Positions 34,536 to 43,245 of a stretch of 53,143 nucleotides of DNA are shown piece by piece. Position 1 is the stretch's first letter. Each line of letters starts with the position of its first letter. The notes below the pieces were generated by a model. That model did not search any database. It was given only the letters and a program-made list of their open reading frames with translations, and was not told the DNA's origin. The translations under genes were made by a program, and so were the position numbers. Source of the stretch: an uncultured Prevotella sp. (lineage in GTDB: Bacteria > Bacteroidota > Bacteroidia > Bacteroidales > Bacteroidaceae); NCBI GenBank assembly GCA_905236165.1, contig CAJOOC010000169.1:1-53143 (forward strand), given 5' to 3'.

Positions 34536-34668
34536 GTTGAAGATTGAAAATTGAAGATTGAAGATTGAACGCTGAAGGTTGAACGTTGAACGTTGAACGA
34601 TGAACGTTGAACGATGAACGATGAACGATGAACGTTGAACGCTGAACGCTGAAGGTTGAACGTTGAAG
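34536..34668 (-). repeat. 19-unit heptamer array upstream of the acyltransferase
   Basis: On the plus strand the units read GTTGAAG, ATTGAAG, GTTGAAC, GATGAAC, GCTGAAC and so on, in strict 7-base register; base 4-6 (TGAA core) never changes. On the coding strand this is (TTCAACG)-like, ending 9 bases from the ATG. No spacers and no ORF signal, so neither CRISPR nor gene. Confidence 0.95.
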
Positions 34669-34678
34669 GAAGTAAAAA

Positions 34679-34714
34679 AAGGTTGAGGAGCGCATGATGA
34701 CGCTCTTCAACCTT
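34679..34714. terminator. Hairpin after trpB2
   Basis: AAGGTTGA-GAGCG pairs with CGCTC-TCAACCTT around CATGATGA, with an A-run on one side serving as T-run on the minus strand. It separates trpB2 from the heptamer array. Confidence 0.75.
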
Positions 34715-34727
34715 ATCATTATTAATA

Positions 34728-36101
34728 TTATGCGTTTACCTTTGGCAGTTTGTCAAGTGCTGCTGCAATCTCCTCGTCGGTAGGGATATAGTCCTCCATA
34801 GTACCTTCATTGAAATGCTTGTAGGCATAGAGGTCGAAATAGCCTGTACCCGAGAGGTTGAAGACGATGGTCTTCTCCTCGCCTGTCTCCTTACACTTGA
34901 GTGCCTCATCGATGGCTGCACGGATAGCGTGTGATGACTCAGGAGCTGGCAGTATGCCCTCAGCGCGGGCAAACTTCACGGCGGCATCAAAGACTGCCGT
35001 CTGTTCGTATGCACGTGCCTCGAGGAGACCCTTGTCATAGAGCTCTGAGAGGATAGGGCTCATGCCATGGAAACGAAGTCCGCCAGCATGGTTGGCGCTT
35101 GGGATGAACTGGCTGCCCAGGGTGTACATCTTAGCCAGCGGACATATCATACCCGTATCGCAGAAGTCGTAGGCGTACTTACCGCGTGTGAAGCTGGGGC
35201 ATGATGCGGGTTCTACACCGATAATCCTATAGTCGGCCTCACCGCGCAGCATCTCACCGACGAATGGTGACACAAAGCCGCCAAGGTTTGAGCCGCCACC
35301 GGTACAACCGATGAGGATATCTGGCTTAATGCCGAACTTCTTCATTGCTGTCTGTGCCTCAAGTCCTATGATGGTCTGATGGAGCAGCACCTGATTGAGC
35401 ACTGAGCCCAATACATAGCGATAGCCTTCGGTAGATACTGCTGTCTCTACGGCCTCTGAGATGGCGCATCCCAACGAACCTGTCGTACCAGGATGCTCGG
35501 CCAGGATCTTGCGGCCTACCTCTGTTGTATCGCTGGGTGAAGGTATGATGCTCGCGCCGTATGTATTGATAACCTCACGGCGGAAAGGCTTCTGCTCGTA
35601 AGAGCACTTCACCATGAACACCTTACAGTCGATGCCGAAATACTGACAGGCCATAGAGAGTGCTGTGCCCCACTGGCCTGCGCCAGTTTCCGTTGTAACG
35701 CCCTTCAGGCCCTGAGCCTTGGCATAGTAGGCCTGGGCAATAGCAGAGTTGAGCTTATGTGAGCCAGAGGTGTTGTTGCCCTCGAACTTATAGAAAATCT
35801 TTGCCGGAGTATCCAGTGCCTTCTCCAGGAACTCTGCATGAACCAGCGGACTTGGACGGAACATACGATAGAAGTTCAGCACCTCCTCTGGGATGTCTAT
35901 CCACCTCGTGTCATTGTCCAGCTCCTGCTTTATGAGTTCTGTGCAGAATATCGGTTCCATCTCCTCAAGTGTGAGGGGCTTGCCTGTAGCCGGATTGAGC
36001 ATCGGCGCAGGCTTTTCTTTCATGTCGGCACGCACGTTGTACCACTGTGTAGGCACTTCGTTCTCGGCCAGATAAATCTTGTAAGGAATTTTCTTTTCCA
36101 T
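34728..36101 (-). CDS. TrpB2-type tryptophan synthase beta chain
   Basis: PLP enzyme of 457 aa, the longer TrpB2 form, with the N-terminal insert MLNPATGKPLTLEEMEPIF. The Schiff-base Lys is in NNTSGSHKLNSA. TETGAGQWGTALSMAC and the phosphate-binding GCTGGGSNLGG are conserved. It condenses indole and serine; TrpB2 often works without TrpA and may salvage indole. No trpA or other trp gene is adjacent. Confidence 0.93.
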   Translation of the reverse strand: MEKKIPYKIYLAENEVPTQWYNVRADMKEKPAPMLNPATGKPLTLEEMEPIFCTELIKQELDNDTRWIDIPEEVLNFYRMFRPSPLVHAEFLEKALDTPAKIFYKFEGNNTSGSHKLNSAIAQAYYAKAQGLKGVTTETGAGQWGTALSMACQYFGIDCKVFMVKCSYEQKPFRREVINTYGASIIPSPSDTTEVGRKILAEHPGTTGSLGCAISEAVETAVSTEGYRYVLGSVLNQVLLHQTIIGLEAQTAMKKFGIKPDILIGCTGGGSNLGGFVSPFVGEMLRGEADYRIIGVEPASCPSFTRGKYAYDFCDTGMICPLAKMYTLGSQFIPSANHAGGLRFHGMSPILSELYDKGLLEARAYEQTAVFDAAVKFARAEGILPAPESSHAIRAAIDEALKCKETGEEKTIVFNLSGTGYFDLYAYKHFNEGTMEDYIPTDEEIAAALDKLPKVNA

Positions 36102-36162
36102 TAATACTTTGTTGTTATTTTATGTTTGATAATTGTTTTCTCACCATGTATTGCTTAGAGGC

Positions 36163-37155
36163 TTACCCTATCTGGTTCTCAACAATCTCGCTGAGCACCT
36201 CACCCATATCGAGACCCGCTGCCCTTACCTGCTGCGGAATGAACGATGTGGGCGTCATACCGGGTGTGGTATTAATCTCCAGCATGTTAATCTTGTATTG
36301 TCCCTCTGTCGTCTTGCTGATGATATAGTCAACACGGATGATGCCGTTGGCATGCAGGATATCGTATATCACACTTGTAATCTTGGCAATGCGCTCTGAC
36401 ACGTCATCAGGAAGGCGGGCAGGGGTGATTTCCTGTACCTGTCCGTTGTATTTGGCATCAAAGTCAAAGAATTCGTTCTCGCTCACCACCTCCGTAGCAG
36501 GCAGCACGACGCTCTTTGCCTTGGTCTTGTATACGCCCTGACTGATTTCCATACCGTCGAGGAATTCCTCTATCATTATCAGGTCGCTCTGCTCGAAGGC
36601 ACGTTCCAGTGCTTCAGGCATGTCGTTGAAGCTCTTCACCTTGCTCACACCGAAGCTGCTACCGTCGGCAGCAGGCTTTACAAAGCATGGATAACCTACC
36701 GTTGCCTTGATGTGTTCATCGGTGACGCTAGCCTCTTCGCCCTTACGCACCAATACGCTGTCAGCCACGCTAACTCCGAAGCCGCGCAGATAGTTGTTCA
36801 GCACGAACTTATTGAACGTGAGAGCCTCCACGAGCACGCTGCATGTGGAGTATGGCATTCCGATAAGGTCGAAATATCCCTGCAGCTGTCCTGTCTCCCC
36901 TGGCACTCCGTGTATAGTTATATAGGCGTAGTCGAAAGACTTCTTCTCACCATTCTCCATGAAGGAGAAATCGTTTTTGTCTATCTCGGCTGTAGCTCCG
37001 TCAGAGAGGTTCACGTGCCAGTCACCCCGCTTCAGGTCTACGATATAGCAGTCATACTTGTCCTTATTGAAGAAGGAGTAGATGCCTGCTCCAGATTTTA
37101 ATGACACATCATGCTCTGATGAGTCACCGCCACATATTATAGCTATTCGTTTCAT
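36163..37155 (-). CDS. ddl: D-alanine--D-alanine ligase
   Basis: ATP-grasp ligase making D-Ala-D-Ala for peptidoglycan. RIAIICGGDSSEHDVSLKSG is the N-terminal signature, HGVPGETGQLQGYFDLIGMPYSTC the substrate region, FVKPAADGSSFGVSKV the ATP-grasp loop and MLEINTTPGMTPTSFIPQQ the metal-binding end. 330 aa is normal. It follows rluD by 16 bases in the PASTA-rluD-ddl run typical of Bacteroidota. Confidence 0.96.
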   Translation of the reverse strand: MKRIAIICGGDSSEHDVSLKSGAGIYSFFNKDKYDCYIVDLKRGDWHVNLSDGATAEIDKNDFSFMENGEKKSFDYAYITIHGVPGETGQLQGYFDLIGMPYSTCSVLVEALTFNKFVLNNYLRGFGVSVADSVLVRKGEEASVTDEHIKATVGYPCFVKPAADGSSFGVSKVKSFNDMPEALERAFEQSDLIMIEEFLDGMEISQGVYKTKAKSVVLPATEVVSENEFFDFDAKYNGQVQEITPARLPDDVSERIAKITSVIYDILHANGIIRVDYIISKTTEGQYKINMLEINTTPGMTPTSFIPQQVRAAGLDMGEVLSEIVENQIG

Positions 37156-37171
37156 TTCTTCTCTACTGTTG

Positions 37172-38224
37172 TTATTCGTTTAATGTGTCTCGTGTTGTTC
37201 CGCTTACGTAGCCTCGCCATTTTGCTATCAGCTCGCTGAAGTCTGATGGCCAGGGGCTGGTGAAGTCCATCTGCTCCCCAGTCACGGGGTGTACGAAGCC
37301 AAGCGTCTTGGCGTGCAGGGCCTGTCGCGGACACACCTTGAAGCAGTTATTTATGAAGGCCTTGTATGTGGAGCTGCGCTCTCCGCGCAGTATCTCCGTT
37401 CCTCCGTATGTCTCATCGCCGAAGAGCGGGTGTCCTATATGCTTCATGTGGGCACGTATCTGATGTGTTCTGCCTGTCTCAAGGATGCATTCCACAAGCG
37501 TTACATACCCGAATTTCTCTATCACCCTCCAGTGTGTGACGGCCTCCTTGCCTATTCCCGAGTCAGGCGACATCACCGTCATGCGCAGCCTGTCCTTCGG
37601 GTCGCGAGTGATATTGCCCTCTATGCGGCCCTCATCTTCCGTGAAGTGCCCCCATACGAGGCAGTGGTAGGAGCGGTGCGTGTCGTGCACGAAGAACTGT
37701 TTGCCCAGGTTTGTCTTTGCCTCCGGGGTCTTTGCCACTACGAGCAGGCCGCTGGTGTCTTTGTCTATGCGGTGCACCAGGCCCACTTCGGGTGAGTTGG
37801 GGTCGAACGTTGGCACATCCTTCATGTGCCAGGCTACCGCATTTATCAGCGTCCCGTTGAAGTTTCCCGCTCCAGGGTGCACCACCATTCCAGCGGGTTT
37901 ATTCACAACCATCAGCACCTCGTCCTCATAGACGATGTCCAGCGGTATGTCTTCGGGATAGATGGTGCTGTCGTGCTTGGGCACGCTGAGCATCAGGGTG
38001 ATGACATCTCCCGGTCTTACCTTGTAATTACTCTTGACGGCCTTGTCATTGACGCAAATGCACCCTGCCTCCGCAGCCGTCTGAATGCGGTTGCGGGAGG
38101 AGTGTACCATACGCTCAAACAGGTATTTGTCGATACGTATGGCCACCTGTCCGGGGTCTACGACACAGCGGAAGTGCTCGTACGACTCTTCTGCCGGCTG
38201 GTCAAGGATATCTATTTCCTCCAT
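37172..38224 (-). CDS. rluD: RluD-family 23S rRNA pseudouridine synthase
   Basis: N-terminal S4 domain (about residues 25-90: IRIDKYLFERM...SRNRIQTAAEAGCICVNDKAVKSNYKVRPGD), then the catalytic domain with GLVHRIDKDTSGLLV holding the nucleophilic Asp. TLVECILETGRTHQIRAHMKHIGHPLFGD is the second conserved block. 350 aa. RluD makes pseudouridines in helix 69 of 23S rRNA; the exact targets of this member are inferred. One base separates it from the PASTA gene. Confidence 0.94.
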   Translation of the reverse strand: MEEIDILDQPAEESYEHFRCVVDPGQVAIRIDKYLFERMVHSSRNRIQTAAEAGCICVNDKAVKSNYKVRPGDVITLMLSVPKHDSTIYPEDIPLDIVYEDEVLMVVNKPAGMVVHPGAGNFNGTLINAVAWHMKDVPTFDPNSPEVGLVHRIDKDTSGLLVVAKTPEAKTNLGKQFFVHDTHRSYHCLVWGHFTEDEGRIEGNITRDPKDRLRMTVMSPDSGIGKEAVTHWRVIEKFGYVTLVECILETGRTHQIRAHMKHIGHPLFGDETYGGTEILRGERSSTYKAFINNCFKVCPRQALHAKTLGFVHPVTGEQMDFTSPWPSDFSELIAKWRGYVSGTTRDTLNE

Positions 38225-38225
38225 G

Positions 38226-38960
38226 CTATTCCACTACCTCGAAGTCATCGCCATTGTCCGCAGCTCCCGTACTGGGGGCTGTCTGCGACGGTGTCTCTTC
38301 CGTATCCTCTATTGTCGGAGCACTTTCTGCATTGCCATCATATAACTCCACATCCTCATATTCATCCCTTGGGAGGTCGGTCATGAAGATTGAATCGGCG
38401 GCATCACGCTGGCCATTGCCCACCTGTATCACCAGCACGGCCTCGATAGGTATTCTCTGTCCTGCCGCCACATTGCGGTTGTTGACCAAAATGCCGTATA
38501 CCCAGTTCTTCTCGCCTGGGATATACTGCGGCTCTCCTATCTTGAAGCCCATCGACTTCAGCTTTGCCACAGCCTCGCGGTATGAGCTGTTGTCAATGAC
38601 ATCGGGCAGCACCATTGTCGGTGTACTGATGGCATTGATGGTGATATATATTATTCTGCCACTCTTGACAAATGTTCCTGGGGCGGGCATCTGCTCCAGT
38701 ATGGTACCGGGGGCGAGCGACTTGATGTATCCCGTATCGGTCACCACCAGCTCAAGCCCCAGTTCGTCAGCCACATTCTGAGCCCTCTCCAGCGACACCT
38801 TCTTCAGATTGGGCACGGCGATACGCTCTCCGTGGTGCGTATAGACATTCATGCCCACCTGCACCAGGATGACGAGAAGCACTATGACGGCAACCATTGC
38901 GAAGAGATTCCCCCACAGGTATATGCCCGTCAGCTTCCTGAAGAATTCTGAGGTTTTCAT
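38226..38960 (-). CDS. PASTA-domain membrane protein
   Basis: I start at MKTSEFFRKL (38960), which leads into one TM helix (NLFAMVAVIVLLVILVQVGM). The track start 16 codons earlier adds a polar leader. Extracytoplasmic PASTA repeats: IAVPNLKKVSLERAQNVADELGLELVV and VLPDVIDNSSYREAVAKLKSMGFKIG, with a third partial one. The C-terminus is acidic and probably disordered. There is no kinase domain, unlike PASTA kinases of Gram-positives. Next to ddl it may sense or bind cell wall fragments; inference. Confidence 0.87.
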   Translation of the reverse strand: MKTSEFFRKLTGIYLWGNLFAMVAVIVLLVILVQVGMNVYTHHGERIAVPNLKKVSLERAQNVADELGLELVVTDTGYIKSLAPGTILEQMPAPGTFVKSGRIIYITINAISTPTMVLPDVIDNSSYREAVAKLKSMGFKIGEPQYIPGEKNWVYGILVNNRNVAAGQRIPIEAVLVIQVGNGQRDAADSIFMTDLPRDEYEDVELYDGNAESAPTIEDTEETPSQTAPSTGAADNGDDFEVVE

Positions 38961-39024
38961 GCTTTTTGAACTGACTTCGTCTGTTTGTAAAGACGGGGAC
39001 ATGCGCATCCCCGTCCATCATACC

Positions 39025-40020
39025 TTATCGTATGTCGATTACAGGGATATTATCCTTGTCGTTATAGTACAGGTTCTCACCTGCCATACCCCAGATGAAG
39101 GTGTAGTAGTAAGTGCCTGCAGCAGCATGCATTGACCATTCAGGCGACATGATGGCCTGCTCGTTGTGCAGCCATACGTTGCGTGACTCCTGTGGCTGCC
39201 CCATAACGTGAGAGATTGTCTGTCCCTCTGGCAGGTTGAAGTAATAGTAAGCCTCTATGCGGCGTCCGTGTGTGTGAGGAGGCATAGTGTTCCATACAGC
39301 ACCTGGGTTGAGCTGCGTCAGCCCGAGCTGCAGCTGGCAGGGACCTTCCTCAAGCACGTCGTTGACGATGAGCTTGTAGACGGTACGGTTATTGGCCTCT
39401 TCCACAGTTCCTACAGGACCCCATACGGCAGCCTTCAGCGAACCTTTGCGGCCATCGAGGGTAATCCACTGGGTCTTATAGTGCTGGTGGGCAGTAGCAG
39501 AGTTCAGGTAGAACTTGGCAGGCTTGTTGGCATCCTTACTCTTGAACTCTACGACCTTGTTCACGTCCTTGTCCTTTCCGATGTGTCCGCGACCGATGTA
39601 GAGAGCCTCCTTTGGAGACAGCGCATATTCCTTGCCGTCAACGACAACGACACCGTCGCCCTGTCCGCAGTTTACCACGCCGAGCTCACGGTTATAGAGG
39701 AAATACTTCTCCTTGATGGTCTTGTCAACATCGAGGCCAAGCTCCCAGAAGTTCTCCAGCTTCAGAGTCTTATTGACAGGCATGGCACCGCCGAAGATGA
39801 AACGGTCATAGTGAGAATAGGTCAGGAGGATAGAGTCAGCCTCCATCACCTTCTCCATCACGAAGCGCTCGCGAAGGAGCTTCGTGTCATACGTCTTCAC
39901 ATCCTGAGGATGACAAGCCGTCTGGAACTTTACATGCTGATAGCCTACGTAACGGTCAGCTTCCTGTGCGCTGGCACCAAGCGAAATGGCGAGGGCCGCA
40001 ATTGCTAATATCTTTTTCAT
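39025..40020 (-). CDS. kduI: 5-keto-4-deoxyuronate isomerase KduI with signal peptide
   Basis: KduI converts 5-keto-4-deoxyuronate from unsaturated pectin fragments to 2,5-diketo-3-deoxygluconate. The cupin metal site is intact: [15 protein letters not shown] (His249, His251, Glu256) and [23 protein letters not shown] (His298). Unlike the cytosolic enzyme it begins [21 protein letters not shown], a textbook signal peptide. It is 331 aa against about 278 in E. coli; the extra length is mostly N-terminal. It is the last gene of DUF4861 - PTS IIC - kduI, and a 9-base tandem array lies between IIC and its ATG. Confidence 0.93.
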   Translation of the reverse strand: MKKILAIAALAISLGASAQEADRYVGYQHVKFQTACHPQDVKTYDTKLLRERFVMEKVMEADSILLTYSHYDRFIFGGAMPVNKTLKLENFWELGLDVDKTIKEKYFLYNRELGVVNCGQGDGVVVVDGKEYALSPKEALYIGRGHIGKDKDVNKVVEFKSKDANKPAKFYLNSATAHQHYKTQWITLDGRKGSLKAAVWGPVGTVEEANNRTVYKLIVNDVLEEGPCQLQLGLTQLNPGAVWNTMPPHTHGRRIEAYYYFNLPEGQTISHVMGQPQESRNVWLHNEQAIMSPEWSMHAAAGTYYYTFIWGMAGENLYYNDKDNIPVIDIR

Positions 40021-40043
40021 AATTATTGTATGTTGTTTTTTAA

Positions 40044-40077
40044 CCTTAAACCCCTTAAACTCCTTAAATTCCTTGTT
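40044..40077 (-). repeat. 9-base tandem array before kduI
   Basis: On the minus strand AAGGAATTT, AAGGAGTTT, AAGGGGTTT, AAGGTTAAA follow in 9-base register, 24 bases before the kduI ATG and directly after the GC-rich module. Confidence 0.85.
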
Positions 40078-40080
40078 CCC

Positions 40081-40118
40081 TTCTCCCTCCCCTTGAGGAG
40101 GGCTGGGGTGGGGCTTTT
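40081..40118 (-). repeat. GC-rich intergenic module, copy 2
   Basis: On the minus strand AAAGCCCCACCCCAGCCC, then TCCTCAAGGGGAGGGAGAA, the same layout as at 143-179. It begins inside the stop codon of the PTS IIC gene. Confidence 0.85.
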
Positions 40119-41493
40119 ACTTCTTGTTCATTCTTATCCTGTTCCATACCACAAGTGCGATGGTCAGTACCGTCAGTATTCCTGCTCCGACGTAGCTGAG
40201 GTACTTCATACAGGCATAGATGAGTGTTGACAGCGGACTTGAAGCGAAGTCGAGTGCTCCGGCACTGAATCCTGCTGGCACCTGTACAGTCTTGTCGTCA
40301 GGATGCACGGCAGCCACGGAGTGTGCGGCACTGGTGAAGTCTCCCGACATCCATGTCACAAAATACAGTCCTATGGCCATCACCACCAGTCCTACGATGA
40401 ATGAGCGCAGCACGTTGCCGTTGGTGTAAGGCAGCACCATCACAAAGACGTAGAACATACCTGCCAGCGATGCCAGTGGCAGGAACTGGTTACCTGGCAG
40501 CACCACAGCGAGCACCAGTGTCACGGGGATGAGCAGCAGCGATACCACCAGTGTGGTAGGATGACCTATCACGAGGGCTGGTGACATACCGATATAGAGC
40601 TCCTTGTCTTCGCCGAACTTCTTTGCGATAAGCTCCTTTGTAGCCTCTGCAATAGGCTTCAGTCCTTCTATGAAGAGGCTGGTGATACGTGGGATGAGTT
40701 CCATCACAGCACCCATCTTGATACCTATCTGCAGCGTGGTGGGAATATTGTCCACCATCTCGTCCCAGTCCTTGCATGCCAGGCAGCCGATGATGATGCC
40801 TATGAGCACGCCGAGGAAGAGTGGCTCGCCGAAGAGTCCGAACTTCTTCTTCATGCCCTCAGAGTCGATGTTCACCTTGTTGATGCCGGGGATATAGTCC
40901 AACACCTTATTTATTACTACTGCAAACGGCATGAATCCCTGGCAGAAAGGCTGCGGGATTGAGATGCCGTCCATATTGGGATAGAAACTCTGGAAGCGCT
41001 TTGCGGTGATGTCGGCCAGCACCAGGGTGATGATATAGCAGATGATGGCTGCGAAGAAGCCCCATGCTATGCTATCTGTCATGAAATATATTACTGCCCC
41101 GATGAAAGCGAAGTGCCAGTAGTTCCACAGGTCGATGTTCACGGTCCTTGTGCATCCCAACACCAACAGCACCAGGTTGATGCCCAGGCATACGGGTATG
41201 ATGAAAGAACCGACGAGAGTGTTGTAGGCAACAGATGCCGCAGCAGGCCAACCCATGTCGAACACCTGCAGCTTCAGTCCATAGATTTCCACTACCTTTG
41301 AGAGAGCCGGCGACATCGTGTCGACGAGCAATGCCGTGATGATGCTCAGTCCTACGAAACCCACGCCGACGTAGAGTCCGCTCTTCAGAGCCTTTGAGAA
41401 TTTAATGCCGATACATACACCGAGGATGGTGAAGATGATAGGCATCATGACAGCGGCCCCGAGGCCGATGATGTAAGAAAATACAGCTTCCAT
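40117..41493 (-). CDS. Orphan PTS galactitol-type IIC permease (EIIC-Gat family)
   Basis: A polytopic membrane protein of 458 aa with about 11-12 helices. IIGLGAAVMMPIIFTILGVCIGIKF at the N-terminus, the long cytosolic or re-entrant region GINKVNIDSEGMKKKFGLFGEPLFLG, and VIGHPTTLVVSLLLIPVTLVLAVVLPGNQFLPLASLAG fit the GatC family (TC 4.A.5). There is no fused or adjacent IIA or IIB, and no HPr or EI in the window. Placed between secreted DUF4861 and secreted KduI, it may move the KduI product or another uronate without phosphorylation. That is inference. Confidence 0.9.
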   Translation of the reverse strand: MEAVFSYIIGLGAAVMMPIIFTILGVCIGIKFSKALKSGLYVGVGFVGLSIITALLVDTMSPALSKVVEIYGLKLQVFDMGWPAAASVAYNTLVGSFIIPVCLGINLVLLVLGCTRTVNIDLWNYWHFAFIGAVIYFMTDSIAWGFFAAIICYIITLVLADITAKRFQSFYPNMDGISIPQPFCQGFMPFAVVINKVLDYIPGINKVNIDSEGMKKKFGLFGEPLFLGVLIGIIIGCLACKDWDEMVDNIPTTLQIGIKMGAVMELIPRITSLFIEGLKPIAEATKELIAKKFGEDKELYIGMSPALVIGHPTTLVVSLLLIPVTLVLAVVLPGNQFLPLASLAGMFYVFVMVLPYTNGNVLRSFIVGLVVMAIGLYFVTWMSGDFTSAAHSVAAVHPDDKTVQVPAGFSAGALDFASSPLSTLIYACMKYLSYVGAGILTVLTIALVVWNRIRMNKK

Positions 41494-41533
41494 GATTCTT
41501 ATTGTCTGTTTATGTTAGTATGTTCACGAGTAT

Positions 41534-42769
41534 CTATCTCTTTACCGCAACCTTCACGGGGTTCTGCAGTTCTTTCTTCCACTCCCTCAGGTAAGCGAAC
41601 CATTCGTCCTTACCTTTGAAGCCGAAGGTCTCTATGTCGCATGTTGCCGCAAACCAGTAGTGCAGGTTGTCGGCTTCGGTGCCCACCACCTCTACATAGG
41701 CCTGGTCGGGCAGGCGCCCCTTGCTGAATGAGAAGTGTGAGTCGCCCTTGTAATATTCCTTCGGGACGCAGATGCCCAGTCCCACCGTGATGGTGTCATA
41801 CACCTGTGGGTTGTTGCCTGCACAGGCTCTGCCCCAGCAGCCACGCAGGCCGCCCTTGTCGGTATATTCCTCTGAGCCCTCCACGATATCAACGATGCCT
41901 GTGGAGAGAGGCACATCAGCCACGCTGCGTGAGAATGTAACCTGCACCTCCACGTCTCTGTGACCCATATAGAGGATGTATCTTGTCCTGATGTCAACGG
42001 GCTTGCATCCCTCGTAGGGGCGCCATCCCTTGTTGGTGATATCAAGTATGGTACGCACTGGACCCTCACAAACCACCGTCTGAGTGTGGTTGCGGGAGTT
42101 CTGGAACATCACGTTCTTCTCGCCATCCCAGCCGTGCAAGGTGCCGCAGCCGTAGGTGGAGCCTGTATATAGCGCATCCTCGCCGTAGCCCCTGTCGCGC
42201 TGTTCCTGAGTGGTATAGAAACCTGTCTCGGCAACGTCGGCCTTCAGGTTACGGTGGCCGTAGTAGTCAATCGACTGCCTGTGATCGGCATAAACGCGGA
42301 ATCCCACCATGTCGTTCTCCATCACCGCTCCGTGGGGGTATATGTAGTTGTATGGGTTGGTCTCAGCAGGCCATGTCACGGAGTTCACCCTCTGGTGCTT
42401 CTGTGTCTTGGCGCTCTTGTCGCGGTCGCGGATGCCCACGTAGCCGTAGGTGGACATGTCATATTTCCTTGCCTCACCCTCCGTCGACAGCGTCACGAGA
42501 AATTCCTGCTTCTCCTTCTTGGCCATATCGGTGACGAACGACAGTTCTTCATACAGTCCGTCATCGTCCATATCGTCAAGCTGACATGGTATCTCCTTGC
42601 CGTTGAGTGTCACGAGTGCCGTCGTCACCGTCTTGTCAACGTCAATGACTACTGGTACGGCCTTGCGGGCTGTCGATGAAGGATTAGTCAGCGTCACCCT
42701 TACTTCGGTGTCGGTGGCCGCAGCCGTCAGGGCGGCGAAGGCGGCGAAGATGGTCAATAGTTTTCTCAT
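41534..42769 (-). CDS. Secreted DUF4861 protein
   Basis: A signal peptide (MRKLLTIFAAFAALTAAATD) precedes the DUF4861 domain (about residues 25-400): VRVTLTNPSSTARKAVPVVID, YIYPHGAVMENDMVGFRVYADHRQSIDYYG, LHGWDGEKNVMFQNSRNHTQTVVCEGPVR. The fold appears to be a large beta-sandwich of the kind seen in lyases and hydrolases of uronate polymers. DUF4861 members occur in pectin and other uronic-acid utilisation loci. First gene of this three-gene run; its role may be to release or open unsaturated uronate. No catalytic residues assigned. Confidence 0.85.
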   Translation of the reverse strand: MRKLLTIFAAFAALTAAATDTEVRVTLTNPSSTARKAVPVVIDVDKTVTTALVTLNGKEIPCQLDDMDDDGLYEELSFVTDMAKKEKQEFLVTLSTEGEARKYDMSTYGYVGIRDRDKSAKTQKHQRVNSVTWPAETNPYNYIYPHGAVMENDMVGFRVYADHRQSIDYYGHRNLKADVAETGFYTTQEQRDRGYGEDALYTGSTYGCGTLHGWDGEKNVMFQNSRNHTQTVVCEGPVRTILDITNKGWRPYEGCKPVDIRTRYILYMGHRDVEVQVTFSRSVADVPLSTGIVDIVEGSEEYTDKGGLRGCWGRACAGNNPQVYDTITVGLGICVPKEYYKGDSHFSFSKGRLPDQAYVEVVGTEADNLHYWFAATCDIETFGFKGKDEWFAYLREWKKELQNPVKVAVKR

Positions 42770-42777
42770 CTTTATTC

Positions 42778-43245
42778 TTATGAATTAATAGTACCCGCCA
42801 TGATCTGGTTTAGCGGTATCATTACGAAATCTCTCCGTAGCATCAGCGGATGCGGTATCTTCAGGTCGGGCTCATCGATATGCAGGTCGTCATACAGCAG
42901 TATGTCGATGTCTATCGTCCTGTCGTGGTACACGGGCAGCGTATCCTCTGATGTCTCCGCCGTTGGAGTGCTCTTCTCCGTCCTGCCCATCGCGCGTTCT
43001 ATCTCCTGCGTAGCGGTGAGCAATTCTTGCGGTTTCATCGGTGTTTTCACGCATATCGCTGCATTGACGAAGTCATTCTCCGACTGAAAGCCCCATGGCT
43101 CTGAGCGATACAGGTCCGACTGTCGCTCTATCCTCCCGATGCGCTCTGCAATCAGTTCGCATGCCCTGCGGATATTCCCCTCCTTGTCACCCAGGTTGGT
43201 GCCCAGGCCGAGGTAGGCGGTATGGAGGCGCTGCTTCTTAGTCAT
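42778..43245 (-). CDS. folK: 2-amino-4-hydroxy-6-hydroxymethyldihydropteridine pyrophosphokinase
   Basis: Transfers pyrophosphate from ATP in folate synthesis. AYLGLGTNLGDKEGNI is the N-terminal motif, ENDFVNAAICVKT the pterin-binding region and DRTIDIDILLYDD the HPPK signature with two metal-binding Asp; IPHPLMLRRDFVMIPL closes the protein. 155 aa. It overlaps the queA stop by 8 bases. A 9-residue polar insert (KSTPTAETSEDTLPVYH) precedes the signature. Confidence 0.94.
   Translation of the reverse strand: MTKKQRLHTAYLGLGTNLGDKEGNIRRACELIAERIGRIERQSDLYRSEPWGFQSENDFVNAAICVKTPMKPQELLTATQEIERAMGRTEKSTPTAETSEDTLPVYHDRTIDIDILLYDDLHIDEPDLKIPHPLMLRRDFVMIPLNQIMAGTINS

Noticed and set aside
34536-34668. 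Heptamer array as a possible CRISPR
   Set aside because: The 7-base units are contiguous with no spacers and there are no cas genes in the window.
39025-42769. Uronate cluster as a classical PUL
   Set aside because: No SusC/SusD pair, no polysaccharide lyase and no hybrid two-component regulator are next to it.
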